From Tanypteryx hageni (Eukaryota > Arthropoda > Insecta > Odonata > Petaluridae): DNA of 64,000 nt. The translations under genes and the position numbers were made by a program. Shown here in pieces: positions 1 to 11,039 of this stretch (positions are counted from its first letter, which is position 1; each line of letters begins with the position of its first letter). The stretch is from NCBI GenBank assembly GCA_028673005.1, contig CM054116.1, positions 27,184,473 through 27,248,472 of the forward strand. Direction: 5' to 3'. The notes under the pieces are model-generated. The model was given only the letters and a program-made list of their open reading frames with translations, searched no databases and was not told the origin of the DNA.

Positions 1-540
1 CGTAATACATGTAAATAAACTTACAAAATTTATTTGAATAGTGTGAATAATTATTTCTGCCAGCAATTTCATAATATACATTCAATAAACATGGATAAAA
101 CCGTTCTATAAAATCAGGCTGATTTTTTTTACTTCAGTCGCATATTATCTATTCTGTGAGTCCTGTGTTGGACAAATGTTTTTGCTTTTTTAATTTATAA
201 AATAGTCTGTGATAGTATATTATTGAATTGTCAATAATTTTAGGCATTTCTAGGAATTGTATGCTATCGATTGCACTTATACTCTGCGCATTATTATTCA
301 TTTCATGAATCACAATATGAGCTTTTAAATCCCTGCGCATTGCATTTTATCCCGTGACTCGCGTCTACGTCACCGCAAAACGGCTCACGCTCGTTCCCTT
401 ACCATTTCCTACCGAAGGATCGTTTATTATGTTTAATCCCAAATACTCTTGTACTTGCAATATTCCGTTCCGTGCCGCGTCACGTAATCCGCTCTCCGTG
501 CTCCGGCCGCGTTAAATCCCTCGCAGACCACTTCAGAAAG
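1..540. other. AT-rich spacer, nothing recognised
   Basis: No coding frame, RNA gene or repeat end that I can support. The last ~170 bases become richer in CpG and lead into the block that follows. Confidence 0.6.
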
Positions 541-1080
541 TGTGTTGCGACGATCTCGTCTCGTCGCGTCGGTTGCAACGCAGTCCCTTAAGAGAGAGAG
601 AGAAAGAGAGGAAGAAGGCGAGTGGTCTCCTCTCCCTCCATTTGTCCTTCAATCTATCCGTCTATCTCTTCTCCAAAATCACCGAATCCCGAGAAATCCT
701 CTTCCCTCTCGAGCGCGCATCCCGAGGGCTCTATAGAGGTCCGTCTTTAGAAAAAAATAAAGAAGAGGCTCGGACAAGATTCCAGAGTGGGTTCTTTCTC
801 TCTCGCTTCCACCCACTCTCCTCTCATCTTCCTCTCAGTCTTTATCTCTCTCTCTTCCTCTTTTCGCGAAACAAACGCCTTTCATAACGTTTCCCGCTTA
901 GGGCTCCTCCTTAACCCTTCTCCTTTCCTTCTCCCTATCTTTCCTTGGGCCAGTGCAAGGCGCTGCACCGACGACCTCATTTTGCAGATATCCGCGAAAA
1001 AACATACTCTCGTTTGCTCGCATCCATCTCTCACAATCGTGTGCGTGATTGAGACCTCTTTGGTATGGGAGAATGCCGTA
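541..1080. other. Purine/pyrimidine-rich block with CpGs
   Basis: A short GA run near 590-620 is followed by TC-rich sequence to about 950. Overlapping open frames here (up to 115 codons) translate to Ser/Leu/Arg-rich low-complexity peptides, as expected from TC-rich DNA, so I do not call them genes. Confidence 0.55.
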
Positions 1081-1655
1081 TAATTCGCAAGTTGTTAGAT
1101 TGAACCGCCGTTAAATCTCCCTATTGATTTCAATGCACTTTGATTTATTATTATCGAAAAACTACTTTATATTAATTTGAAATTACCGGTAGAATTTGGT
1201 ACAAATTCAAACGTTCTGATATGCAAAGCAAATTTATTTTTTTTTGTCAGCTATCATGTTGGTGTTTCCAGTAACTTTGAAGGAACTCACTAGAAAACGT
1301 TGAAAAATGTGATTCATTCATTGTAATAAGTCAACGTTGAAGAATGAATACAATAAATAAATACAAGCAATCACTGTTACATATAGAAATATGGATGATC
1401 AAGAAGTAAATTCACAGTGAAGTACATTGGTCAATGCTTAAATTAACGTGACTGCACGATTTAATTTGGGGTTTCTCTTTAGGCATACATTCTGATAGCA
1501 TAAAGTGACATTCAACCGATAATCGCAGTCAGCGATGGGCATAATGAATCAAGTTTTAATGGCTATACAGAGAAAATATACTCATTGAAAACGAGAGTCC
1601 CAAGTTGCATTGGATTTATATATGCGACGCAAAGTAAACCGACCTCACTCACAGC

Positions 1656-1707
<52 letters not shown>

Positions 1708-2040
1708 GTGGGATGGAGGATATCATTGAGAGAGAGAAATGGGGCTGGAGTGTGCTTCACTCTTTCCCAACGCATAGATATTCCTGACATTAATTAACCA
1801 AGTTGGAGATTAATAATTTAATAGCGAAAATTTTTAATTGCGTGTTAATTTTCACCCTTAGTTATGAGTGAATGAGACACTGCGGTGAGAATAAAAAGGG
1901 AGAAAGAGAGAGGGTGAAAGAGAGAGGGAAAATGGAGAACGTGGAAGTTTTGCTGCAATGTTTATCTCTCGGTAAGAGTTCTATTTAAAATTGTAGCCTA
2001 ACCTTTATGTAGTTGTTCCGGGAGGGTTGAAAATTACGTA
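1081..2040. other. AT-rich spacer containing a (GA)21 tract
   Basis: No supported gene. It holds the microsatellite at 1661-1702 and a purine-rich patch at about 1885-1940. Confidence 0.6.
1661..1702 (+). repeat. (GA)21 microsatellite
   Basis: Perfect GA dinucleotide run of 42 bases. It creates the Ser/Leu stretch of the short open frame on the opposite strand. GAGAG is the target of GAGA-type factors in insects, but nothing here shows regulatory use. Confidence 0.95.
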
Positions 2041-2780
2041 AAAATGGAGGAAATTATAAGGGTGCGGGGAAATTTTTATTTTTTTAGGCTTAAGGGTATG
2101 GCGGAGGGAGTGAGAGGAACGTTAGGGAGCGGCCAAGGGAGGCGGAGGTCGGCGAGGTTTTGTCACAGCCCGGGACCGCCGCATTCTGCTTTACCGTGCA
2201 GAGGATATCCAACAGCCTTCCCCCTTCTCACCCCCTTTGCCCTCTCCATACACCGCTCTACGTGTCTCTAACTCCGCTGCGCGTTCTGCCCTCCCGTACA
2301 GTAACCGAGTGCGGGACAAGATTGAGAGGGCTAGAGAAAGAGAGTGGGGCAGAGCTGAGTTAGAGCGGGAAGGGGTGAGGGTAACGAATCCGATGTCGAG
2401 TCCCTTTTAATCTCCGCCCTTCACTTACTTGGCATACGCGCGCCCTCCTGACGACCTGCCCACTTCAAACTGGCGCCTACTCCCCCTATCTCCTCTCCCA
2501 CCCCCCACTCCACTCCTACTCAGACGAGAAAGAGAGGGAGGGAGGGATGGAATGGGGGAAGAGAGAGCCCATTTTCCAGGAAAGGGATCATGAGCCCACC
2601 CAACAAACAAGCGTGAGACAGAAGTGAGAGAGAGAAAGGGAGGTGGGTTGGAGAGCGAGAGTGTAAGTAGTTATTTAGGAGAAAGAATGAGAGGTAAAGA
2701 GGAGTGATTAATATCGAAAGATGAACATGGAAGGTAGAAGAGAAATGAGCATGGGTGAACAAAAATTGATTATTCAAAAA
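2041..2780. other. Strand-switching purine/pyrimidine block
   Basis: Purine-rich (GGAGG/GAGAG) to ~2155, mixed to ~2400, pyrimidine-rich to ~2525, then purine-rich again to ~2770. The change of strand near 2525 is abrupt. The open frames of 60-85 codons are low in complexity and are not called. Confidence 0.6.
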
Positions 2781-5260
2781 ATATATATAGGTAACTCCAT
2801 TCTACGTAGATTTTAAACGCTTCATCTCAATTGCAGAAATTAATCTCTTTTCCTCTCATCTGATGCCCATGTCCGCGAAAATAATTAAGGGCGAGGAGTG
2901 TGAGGTGATGAAGAGACCAGAATATGGGACGAATCAGGAAGAAATTATATGCGCGCGTTTCGCAGCAAATAAAATGAAGCATAAAGGAGTGGGAGGGAAA
3001 ATAAGATAATATTTCCAGGATAAGATAAAAAGAAAAAATGTAAAATTAAGCTACAGCAGAATAAAAAATCAAAAATGAAAGAAATAATCGACGTCAGAAA
3101 AAATAAATGGAACGGAAAAAAATAATAATATTATTATAGAAGAGCCTTAATGATATTATAAAGTAAGGGCAAGGGGAGAAGAAGCAGAGGAAAATATCAA
3201 GATATTAATCAAAAAGAGAGGTAAATAAATGCCGACGATTAAAGGAACATTTATAAATCTTAACAAAATTACCATGTTTCACTGTAAAAGAGGCGCAAGA
3301 GGAAATAACTTTGTCTAAATGCAATCGCGTTTTTGTTTCGCCAACGGTTATTGGAATGCAGCGATAATTCTCTGTGACAAATTTTAAATCGATAGGTGCG
3401 ATAGTTATTGCCCTTGAAAAAAGAACATGCGCTGGCAGTTTTAAGCGCACGCGATATTTTTCATGAATTGTTCGGAGGAAGAGGGGAAGGGATGACGAGG
3501 TCAGGGCTCGTAAATTACGAGCAACATGGAGACAGACAAAGGGAAAGTGAGTGAATAAGAGAGAGTCATCAAATAGAAGTAGTCGGATAAAGAGGAGGAA
3601 AGGAGACGGCAAACGCTATGAAAAATATGGATCGTTGAGCCGAAGGTAGAAAAATGCTAAATAATATTCATACAACTCAAACATAAATGCCCTATCCGAG
3701 TATCAGGTAAAAAAAAACACTTCAGACTGCGGAGCCACGCGATATGCGCGTTTGCAAATTGACATAAATTGAGGCAGTTCTATTAAGGGGGGGGGGTGAG
3801 AAACGCGTCATTAGAGGAATGGTCGAAAGAGATCGATGTAACATGCACAGATATACTGGGGTTTTGCCAAAAGAGAGCAGCGTCGGATACCCTATGTAGT
3901 TTGGAATCAACTGGACTCAAAAAATTGAAACATGATATCATTTTAATAAATGAATCATTATTTCTCCGATTAAAAATAATATTTCGACCATCAACTTTAT
4001 TTTGGGAGAAAATTACGGAAGCTCACGTCTATGATAATTTTTCATCGGCGAAATTTTTATTTATATTATGATGCGCGCAACCTCGAAGCAAATTTTCGAG
4101 GATCGTCCTTTTAAACGGAAAGGAAAACGCATAAAAAACCCTTGCGGCCATCTATTGTATGAAATGAGAAGTGGAGTGAGAGAGAGAGGATGTCAAAGAG
4201 ATAAAAGTAAAGGAGGGAAGAAAAAGAGGAAGAGAGAAATGGTGAAGGGAATAGAATGAAGGCGGTAAATGAAAGAGAGAGAGAGAGAGAGGGAGAGTTC
4301 TTTTTTTGCCAAACCGAAGAGAAGGAAAATGGGGTTAAGGATTTATCCTTCTCGTAATTCTCTGAGCTTAAGTCTGAAACAAATGACCTTCAACAGATGA
4401 TTCTCATTTATTTCGTTCTGCCACGTATTTATAACGATGAAATAGGAATTATTTTAAAGAGGCCTTTTTTGTGAAATATTTTCAATGTAAGGCTTTGCGC
4501 GTTTTGAAGATGTCTTTTGTTTGATACGGGATACAACGCTTTGATGAGTATTTATTTAGCAGATTATAAAAATGTTTAAATTATCTTTTATAAACTAAGC
4601 GTATTATCTAACTCAAAACGATAATGTTAGCAGGTGCTACCAAAGTGAAATCCCAAGCTTCCCACCAATCTTATTTAGGGGTCGGAGCATAGTTATCGTT
4701 TTTTACTCTAGCTAACATTTAGGGTTTTTATAGCTCAATATTTCAGAATAAATTTATGTACCAATAAATTGTTTTAAAACGTGTCTGATTGACTTTCAGT
4801 CACTGTCCGGATCAAGTCACCCTGAATATGCCAACTTAATGGGCCAAATGCATCGGGTTTCAATATCTTTATGGCTGAAGGAGTTGTACTTTACATTGAA
4901 CTAGCCATAAATTTTAACTAAGCCACCAACTTCACAACTATGTCTCTCATGATAAGAAAGGTATAACTGCATTACACTTATGCGTATCTTTGCATTTATT
5001 TTCAAAGTCTATCATACGAATGCAACTCTTGGGTGAAAAATTTCGGCCAAGTCCCGGGAAGATTAGCAATTCTTTACGAATCGCTCAGTTCATTTCGTAA
5101 GTTGTAATTAGAATGTAAAGCAGCTGCAAATTATGAAAGGAAATAATTTTATGCTCCCATCATGTATTTGCACCTTGCCACACAAGCATCTGGTAACGGA
5201 CATTGTTTCAGCTCTCTCAGAATTCTAGTGAGTGGTAACTGAACGGCGTAACTCCTTCAC
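2781..5260. other. AT-rich spacer, nothing recognised
   Basis: Contains small purine patches (about 3470-3610, 4150-4310 with a short GA run at 4274-4290) and a run of nine G near 3787. A 135-codon minus-strand frame at 3205-3612 shows no motif I know. No RNA gene seen. Confidence 0.5.
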
Positions 5261-5274
5261 TTTAGGAAGTATTT

Positions 5275-5559
5275 GTTTGTTTGTATGGAATTTCTGGCTG
5301 CTCAACCTCTTGGTTTATTATAGCTATTACTCCGTTCACACCAAACACACACACGGGAGGAGGGAAACCCGGTGCCGGCATTAGCCTACTCTTAACGAAG
5401 AGCACCAAGGTGCCCAACTGCTTAACGTCCCTTCCGAAGGGGTGCTGACTTGCGCGGCCTCCTCAAAACACACTAGTAGGGGAGGGAAAGATCCCAGGTT
5501 TAAAATCCGGCCTACGCCGGATTCGAACCTGGGACCTCTCTAACCACTCCGCCACCCCT
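5275..5559 (-). mobile_element. tRNA-derived SINE, full length, with target duplications
   Basis: Read on the minus strand, the element opens at 5559 with a tRNA-like head. It has an A-box-like TGGCGGAGTGG and a B-box GGTTCGAATCC, the internal promoter boxes RNA polymerase III uses for tRNA genes and tRNA-derived SINEs. It ends at the low-coordinate side in a CAAA-type tail (5275-5290). The flanks TTTAGGAAGTATTT (5261-5274) and TTTAGAAAGTATTT (5560-5573) match at 13 of 14 bases, as expected of a target-site duplication made by LINE machinery. Related copies lie at 30935-31226 and 61455-61630. The head resembles Leu/Ser-type tRNA, but I recall this rather than computed it. Confidence 0.82.
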
Positions 5560-5573
5560 TTTAGAAAGTATTT

Positions 5574-5870
5574 CCTCTTCTCCTATAAATACAAGCAATG
5601 CGCAGCAACATTGAGTTGGAGTACATCAGTTGTAAATGGAATAGAATGTCCTACCTCATACGTTAGGTTAGCTGTTATTCAAGTTAGAGAAAACGAGCGA
5701 TAGAAAGTGCAAAAACGTTAGTCAGTAACTGTTAAAACAAACAATGATTTTAAAGAATTATTTAACGCATAGTAAATTATTATCTAGCTTGTGGTGATTT
5801 TAAGGGCGCCAATGTGCTTTAGTAAACTTTTTAACACTTGGAAGCCATTTGGGTTGGATGATACCTGTAA
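5574..5870. other. AT-rich spacer
   Basis: Nothing recognised. Confidence 0.6.
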
Positions 5871-6340
5871 GATATGAAAAGAAAGGGAGATAGATAGAGA
5901 GGTGTGAGTGGGGTGAGGTGGAGTGGAATGAAAAGGGAGCGGAAGAATGATAAAGAAGGAGAGAGAAGAGTAGGATTAAAGATGACGGTTAGAGGTGCTC
6001 CGGAAAGTGGAATGGGAGATGTTGGGCAGAGGGGGAGGGGGAGTTAGACTGAAAGAAGGAGGGGGTGGAGGGAGGTTACAAAGGCAGGAGAGAGGGTTTT
6101 TATGGAAGAGAATGCCACATTCCTAATCACCGCTCTTAGCTCCGCGCCTAATCTCGCTTTAACCCTCATCATATCTCCATTCCGTAAGTCCCTCGGCGGC
6201 TACACTTTCACCCTGTGACGATGTCTCTCTCTTTCGTGCTATACTGCCATTCCTCCTCCCAAACTCCCTCACCACTCTCCCCCCCCACTTCCTCTCCCCT
6301 GTATATTCCCCCTTTCCTTCCTTTCGAAGATCCCTTTTAA
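5871..6340. other. Purine block switching to pyrimidine block
   Basis: GA-rich from ~5878 to ~6100, then TC-rich from ~6120 to ~6335, with the strand switch near 6110. No coding or RNA feature is supported. Confidence 0.65.
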
Positions 6341-7097
6341 CGTGCAGTTATTCACCGGAGTGCCTATTTTTTGCCTTTAGCTTTAACGGAAAACGTATTC
6401 GTTAAAGATGAGGCTCCCATGGTATAATATCCGTTTTATTTCGTAACACCTTATCTAAATGTGAGTCTAAAGAGTTCCAGAAGGAACCCTATTTTAGCAC
6501 ATAAAGTCGGTGTGTTTTGTATGATAAAAGATTCGGAATTTTTTTGCAAGCTTACGGAGGGAGAGGAAACCAAATGTAAAGATTTATATTCGGAAAATAA
6601 TTTTTTATTGCGCTATCGGAATGAAAAGGATCGAAATTTAATGGATCCAAAAGAAAAATCAGTAACATTTCTACATAATATTACAGAAATAACTTTCCAT
6701 AACCTTTCCTTGGTTATCGAATCCTTGTAAATGTTGGAAATGTTTCCGAGTTGAATTATTTAGAGAATATGCTCGCAGAAAATTTTATAATTCTCATTTT
6801 CTCAATAAACGAATAAAAATTAAACTTCCTGTTGATTTTTGAAAATATTTTTTCCCAATGAACAAAATTATCCATAAATTTCCGTTCAAATTTGCATTTG
6901 AGAAAAATTCTGGAAAATTTTTGGAAGATTTTATATCGAAATTAAAATATTCCATCAAGTCCTTTAGATAGAATAGCATAAACTATTTCATCTTGTTTTA
7001 ATATTTCTACCTGTACGGAAGGAAAAAAATTGTGCGCCTTAAAAACAATTAGTTTGTTTGGATTCCTTGAAAAATAACCTATAAAAGTAAAAATTAT
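6341..7097. other. AT-rich spacer
   Basis: An 89-codon frame at 6461-6730 has no recognisable motif and ordinary AT-rich composition; not called. Confidence 0.5.
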
Positions 7098-7110
7098 CTA
7101 CATGAGTTTA
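7098..7110 (+). repeat. Target-site duplication, left copy
   Basis: CTACATGAGTTTA, identical over 13 bases to 7592-7604. The two copies bracket the palindromic tRNA-like element, which fits one insertion event. Confidence 0.8.
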
Positions 7111-7198
7111 AATTGATGGAATAAAGCGATCTGAAGATCCTATGCAGACAGGCATAAGCTGTAATGTTGGGAATAATTTTAAAACGAGAAAAAAGTCT

Positions 7199-7255
7199 GC
7201 TATGACTGGGAATTGAACCCGGCTCTTACACTTTCTACCACTGAAATATCGTAGC
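7199..7255 (-). pseudogene. tRNA-like unit, left arm, anticodon arm lost
   Basis: Read on the minus strand from 7255, it has the same acceptor strand GCTACGA, D-arm sequence TTCAGTGGTAGAA and T-arm GGTTCAATTCC as the right-arm unit. About 14 bases of the anticodon arm are missing, so it cannot fold as a full tRNA. The minus-strand T6 stop is at 7194-7189. It could still act as a pol III promoter through its A- and B-box-like parts. Confidence 0.7.
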
Positions 7256-7492
7256 AGATCAATTTTCTCATTTATGAACGCGGATGTTTTCTTGGTTGGG
7301 CCAGAACTAGCCAAGATAGTATCAAACTGCCCCAACGGATGTCCTCGAAGAGATACACCGAAGAAAACTCCTTCTCAAATGGTGAGATGGTGTATCTCTT
7401 TGAGGACATCCGTTGGGGCAGTTTCATACTATCTTGGCTAGCTCGGTTTCAGCCAAGAAAAAATCCGCGTTCAGAAACGAGAAAATTGATCT

Positions 7493-7563
7493 GCTACGAT
7501 ATTTCAGTGGTAGAATATCCGCCCGGTAAGTGGAGGACCCGGATTCGATTCCCGGTCATAGCA
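7493..7563 (+). pseudogene. tRNA-like unit, right arm, complete cloverleaf
   Basis: The sequence folds as a near-complete tRNA. Acceptor GCTACGA pairs with TCATAGC at 6 of 7 positions; D arm TTTC/GAAT; anticodon stem TCCGC/GTGGA with loop CCGGTAA; T arm CCGGA/CCCGG with loop TTCGATT. Position 53 is A instead of G, so the last T-stem pair is lost, and base 33 is C instead of U. Both speak against a working tRNA. The anticodon position reads GGT, but the body (TTCAGTGGTAGAAT ... TTCGATTCCCGG) matches metazoan tRNA-Gly as I recall it. A T6 stop follows at 7567-7572. Called as a tRNA-derived part of the palindromic element, not as a gene. Confidence 0.72.
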
Positions 7564-7566
7564 GAC

Positions 7567-7572
7567 TTTTTT
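7567..7572 (+). terminator. T6 run, likely pol III terminator
   Basis: Six T residues three bases after the tRNA-like 3' end. The mirror copy is A6 at 7189-7194, serving the minus-strand unit. Confidence 0.6.
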
Positions 7573-7591
7573 CTCATTTCAAAATTATTCC

Positions 7592-7598
7592 CTACATG

Positions 7599-7604
<6 letters not shown>
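7592..7604 (+). repeat. Target-site duplication, right copy
   Basis: CTACATGAGTTTA, identical to 7098-7110; it runs straight into the (TA)n tract. Confidence 0.8.

Positions 7605-7648
<44 letters not shown>
7603..7648. repeat. (TA)23 microsatellite
   Basis: Perfect TA run between the palindromic element and the broken 5' end of the RTE element. Confidence 0.95.
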
Positions 7649-7650
<2 letters not shown>

Positions 7651-7651
<1 letters not shown>

Positions 7652-9456
7652 CCAACTATAGGCGTATAAACATTGAGTTGAGAAGGGTAACAGATAAAGC
7701 TAGAGAAAATTGGCTAAAAGGAAAATGTGATGAAATAGAACAAATGGAGAAATTAGGACGGCACGATATGATGTACGCTAGGGCACTGGAATTAGAAGAT
7801 AAGAAGTCTAATGGAATTTGTGGTAAAGGAATTATGAATACGGATGGGAAGATAGTCTCAGAAACAAAGGATGTAGCACAGGTATGGGAAGAATACATTA
7901 AGGAATTATACAGCAAACAGACAGGAACGGCAAAAATAGAACTGGAAAATGAGGAAAACATTGAAGAAGACAACTTAGGACCAAGTATAATGGAGAGCGA
8001 AGTAGAAAAAGCGATAGTGGAACTTAAGAAGGGGAAAGCCACGGGCAGCGATGGAATACCGGCTGAGATACTTAAAGTCATAGGATCAGAAGGACTAAAA
8101 GCGATCACGAAATTAATTAATAAGATTTACGACACGGGAGAGTGGCCTCAGGATTTCCTAGAAGTAACAATGATCCCTCTAAAGAAGAAGCCAAAGGCAA
8201 TGCAGTGTAAAGATTACAGAACTATAAGCCTTCTGTCACACACATCGAAGATCATCACGAGGATTCTTAATAAAAGGCTGGAGAAAAAGGCAGAAGAAAT
8301 AATAGGGGAAGATCAATTCGGTTTCAGAAAAGGACGAGGAACTAGAGATGCTATAGGAGTAGTTAGAATCATATCAGAAAGGGCAATAGAATACAGTCAA
8401 GATATCTGCGCATGTTTCGTAGACTGGCAGAAGGCCTTTGATAGAGTAAATTGGGTAAAGTTGATGAAGATATTAAAGGATATAGGTGTAGACTGGAAAG
8501 ACAGGAGACTGATTAGGAATCTATATGAGAATCAAGTTGTAAAGGTCAGGTTTGAGAATGTGGACACCTGCGGAATAAATATCGGTAGAGGAGTAAGACA
8601 AGGCTGCTGCCTATCGCCAACCCTATTCAATATATATGGAGAAAGTCTAATGCAAGAAGCTTTAGAAGGCACAGGGGATTTCAAAATTGGAGGAAGGATT
8701 ATAAGAACAGTAAAATACGCAGATGATCAAGTACTTCTAGCAAGAAAGGAAGAGGAGCTACAAAAAATGATAAATAGACTAGTGATAACAGGTAGAAAAT
8801 ACGGTATGGAAATAAATACAGAAAAATCCAAGGTCATTCGAATATCGGGTAAAGAAGAGAATCTGAACATAACTATTGGGGGAAAGCCATTAGAACAAGT
8901 TTCAGAATATAAATACCTTGGAAGTATCATAACACGAGAGGCAAAATGTACGGATGAGATCAAAACTAGAATAGGAAAAGCAAAAGCGGCTTTCAGGAGA
9001 AAGAAACAACTACTTACAGGGAATATAAGGGAAGATATCCGCAAGAAGTTGATAAAATGCTACGTATGGAGTATAGCATTGTATGGGGCAGAAACATGGA
9101 CGCTAAGGAAAAATGACATCAAATACTTGGAAAGCTTTGAAATGTGGACTTGGAGGAGAATGCTGAAGATAAAATGGACAGATAGGATGAAAAACGATGA
9201 AGTGCTACGAAGAATAGGAGAGAAGCGAATGATTATACAGACTATCAGAAAGAGGAAGGCTAACTGGGTTGGACATTACCTGAGGAGAGAGAGTATGATT
9301 AAAGACGTGTTAGAAGGAAAACTAGATGGGAAAAGGGAAAGAGGTAGGAAAAGGTTTCAGCTGATAGACGATTTGAAAGGGAAAGAGAGTTATCAAGATA
9401 TAAAGAGGACAGCGGAAAATAGGAGTATATGGAGAACCAGGTTTAACCATGAATAA
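7651..9456 (+). CDS. RTE-type reverse transcriptase (partial, no endonuclease)
   Basis: RNA-dependent DNA polymerase of a LINE, which would copy element RNA at nicked chromosomal DNA. The frame stays open upstream of the TTG at 7678 back to the (TA)n tract (RANYRRINIE...), so the true start is lost; about 602 codons remain. Residue numbers count from 7678. Visible parts: a KGKATGSDGIPAEILK region near 112-127; the first catalytic Asp in FVDWQKAFD (D249); GVRQGCCLSPTLFNIY near 310; the catalytic YADD at 347-350; then a thumb and a C-terminal region with GAETWTL, FEMWTWRRML and GKRERGRKR. The missing N-terminal part would hold the APE-type endonuclease. No internal stop or frameshift, so the copy is young or was truncated recently. 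It cannot move on its own. Confidence 0.9.
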
Positions 9457-9497
9457 TCACGGACCTGTCTACGGACAGACTACCTATGATGATGATG
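7651..9497 (+). mobile_element. RTE-clade LINE, 5' truncated
   Basis: Non-LTR retrotransposon with reverse transcriptase but no endonuclease: the upstream part is cut off at the (TA)n tract. After the stop codon there are only ~40 bases, ending in a (GAT)n tail at about 9488-9497, the short 3' UTR and microsatellite tail usual for RTE elements. Another (TA)7 tract follows at 9498-9511, so the element lies between TA repeats on both sides and any target duplication is hidden in them. The C-terminal FEMWTWRRMLKIKWTD region recalls BovB/RTE proteins. Confidence 0.85.
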
Positions 9498-9511
9498 TAT
9501 ATATATATATA
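9498..9511. repeat. (TA)7 tract at the LINE 3' end
   Basis: Short TA run directly after the GAT tail; mirrors the (TA)n at the 5' break. Confidence 0.85.
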
Positions 9512-9840
9512 AACTCCGAGTTATGGTTAAATTAATTGGAAGATAGAAATACATTTTATCCCACTGTTAAATATTAATTTGATATTCGTTTTAAATACTA
9601 CACACTGATGCGTGTTGATCTATTAAGAGAATGTCGCCATCAAAATCAGCTCCTTCTCTCTGCCTTTGAGCATTGTACGATTTTCTCAGTTCATTAAGAA
9701 TTTAAATGTTTTTATTTTACGAAACCCCACTCCTGTTCTTAAAACGTTCTTCCCTTTCTCAAGATGCTTTTAGCGGACCTTAAGAGGCGAGTATTATCGA
9801 ATCGAAGGTACCGTTCTGAAGGATGTGGTGCAAGCACTAC
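9512..9840. other. AT-rich spacer
   Basis: Nothing recognised. Confidence 0.6.
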
Positions 9841-10300
9841 GCTCTATTCTTTCGCCTTCAAGAGAGTTTTCCGTCCGTTGTCTCGCGAACTCGGACATTC
9901 CGTCTCTTGAGCGCTTTCCTCTTTTACTCTTCCATCTCAGAATTCTCGCTTTCTCTTAAAAGATAGCCCCCTCTCTCTCACTCTCTTGTTTTCCCTAGCT
10001 TCATATCGCATTCTCTCACCTCTTCCCTCTACTTTTCCTTCCCCTCTCTCTTTTGCACCCTATCCCTTTATATATAGACTCCGGTCGCCTTCCGTCACCT
10101 CTTATCTCTCACCGCTTTAACTTTCGCCCTCCCGACCCTTACCTTCAACTTTTCACTTCGTCACAAAACTCTTTACAACTCTCTCTCTCATCCTCCTTCC
10201 TCCCTTCCCTCCCTCATCCACTCACCCCTCTCTCTCTCTCCCTCGATCCTCTTCGTAGTAACTCTTCCATCCAGAGATGTGGTGGTTTGAGAAGAGGATG
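9841..10300. other. Pyrimidine-rich block
   Basis: TC-rich from ~9895 to ~10255 on the plus strand. The 118-codon frame at 10053-10409 is Ser/Leu/Pro-rich and explained by composition. Confidence 0.6.
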
Positions 10301-11030
10301 GGAGGGAAGAGGGTGTGAGGGAAGTAGTCTACTATTCTTCTATCACAAGTTCCTGGAAAAAATAAAGAGGTGGCTCGTATTCGACTCTCGAGAAATCCAT
10401 GTCTCATGAGAAACTTAAGTTTTATTATTTTTTGAGGTGCCTAAAATTGCTGTCGAGAATATGTTTATCCGGAATTATTTTTTGTTTGAAGAGCTCTCAG
10501 GAAGGGGATTTTGAAAAATGTCTTTTGTACCGCCGTGAAAGAAAATGAGGATTTCGTAGCTCGTTGTGTATATTAAATGTGTAAATAACTCGTTTATTTC
10601 GAATTGCATGAAATGCAACCGCACGTTGATATTATTTCATGTAAATTTTAACAACTATTATGCTAAGTCAATGAATATAAATGGTTTTGTAATTTCCGGA
10701 AGATGTGATTAATATTTTATTTTATTTTTTGGTATTATATGACTGAAATCTGTCACTTTAATTATATTTTAAAATTTCTGAAAACGAAATAACTTTTGTG
10801 GTGGAAGTCAGATAAGATTCTCAACTAAAATATACTACTATTTACTACACATATGTTATATTTCCAATACAAAAAATGCTTAAACCGATTGTGTAAAAAC
10901 CTTAAACTTATCCTCATATACATAAATATATAGTATTAAATTTATCAAACTATAGGTTTATTTTAGATTATCGATTGGAATTAGAACCCTTATCTATAAA
11001 CCTTACCTTCAAGTCATTTGTTAATCCCTC
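10301..11030. other. AT-rich spacer
   Basis: Nothing recognised. Confidence 0.6.
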
Positions 11031-11039
11031 CATATTTAT

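Larger units (their letters stand above)
7111..7591. mobile_element. Inverted (mirrored) tRNA-like retroelement, 481 bp
   Basis: A large imperfect palindrome. The left arm (about 7149-7359) is the reverse complement of the right arm (about 7388-7591), with a ~28-base loop near 7360-7388. Each arm carries a tRNA-like unit pointing away from the centre, about 80-100 bases of shared upstream sequence, and a T6 run right after the tRNA-like 3' end, which is the usual RNA polymerase III stop. A further ~38 bases (7111-7148) belong to the left side only. The whole is flanked by a perfect 13-bp direct repeat, so it appears to have inserted as one unit. SINEs with two tRNA-related parts are known (the Twin family of Culex, in direct order); the head-to-head order here looks unusual. 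The alternative is a SINE that duplicated in inverted order after insertion. Confidence 0.72.

Noticed and set aside
3205..3612. 135-codon minus-strand frame
   Set aside because: No recognisable motif, no gene context, and a purine-rich patch on the plus strand explains part of its length.
7493..7563. Functional tRNA gene
   Set aside because: Lost G53-C61 pair, C at position 33, acceptor mismatch, body unlike the anticodon, and location inside a palindromic inserted element.
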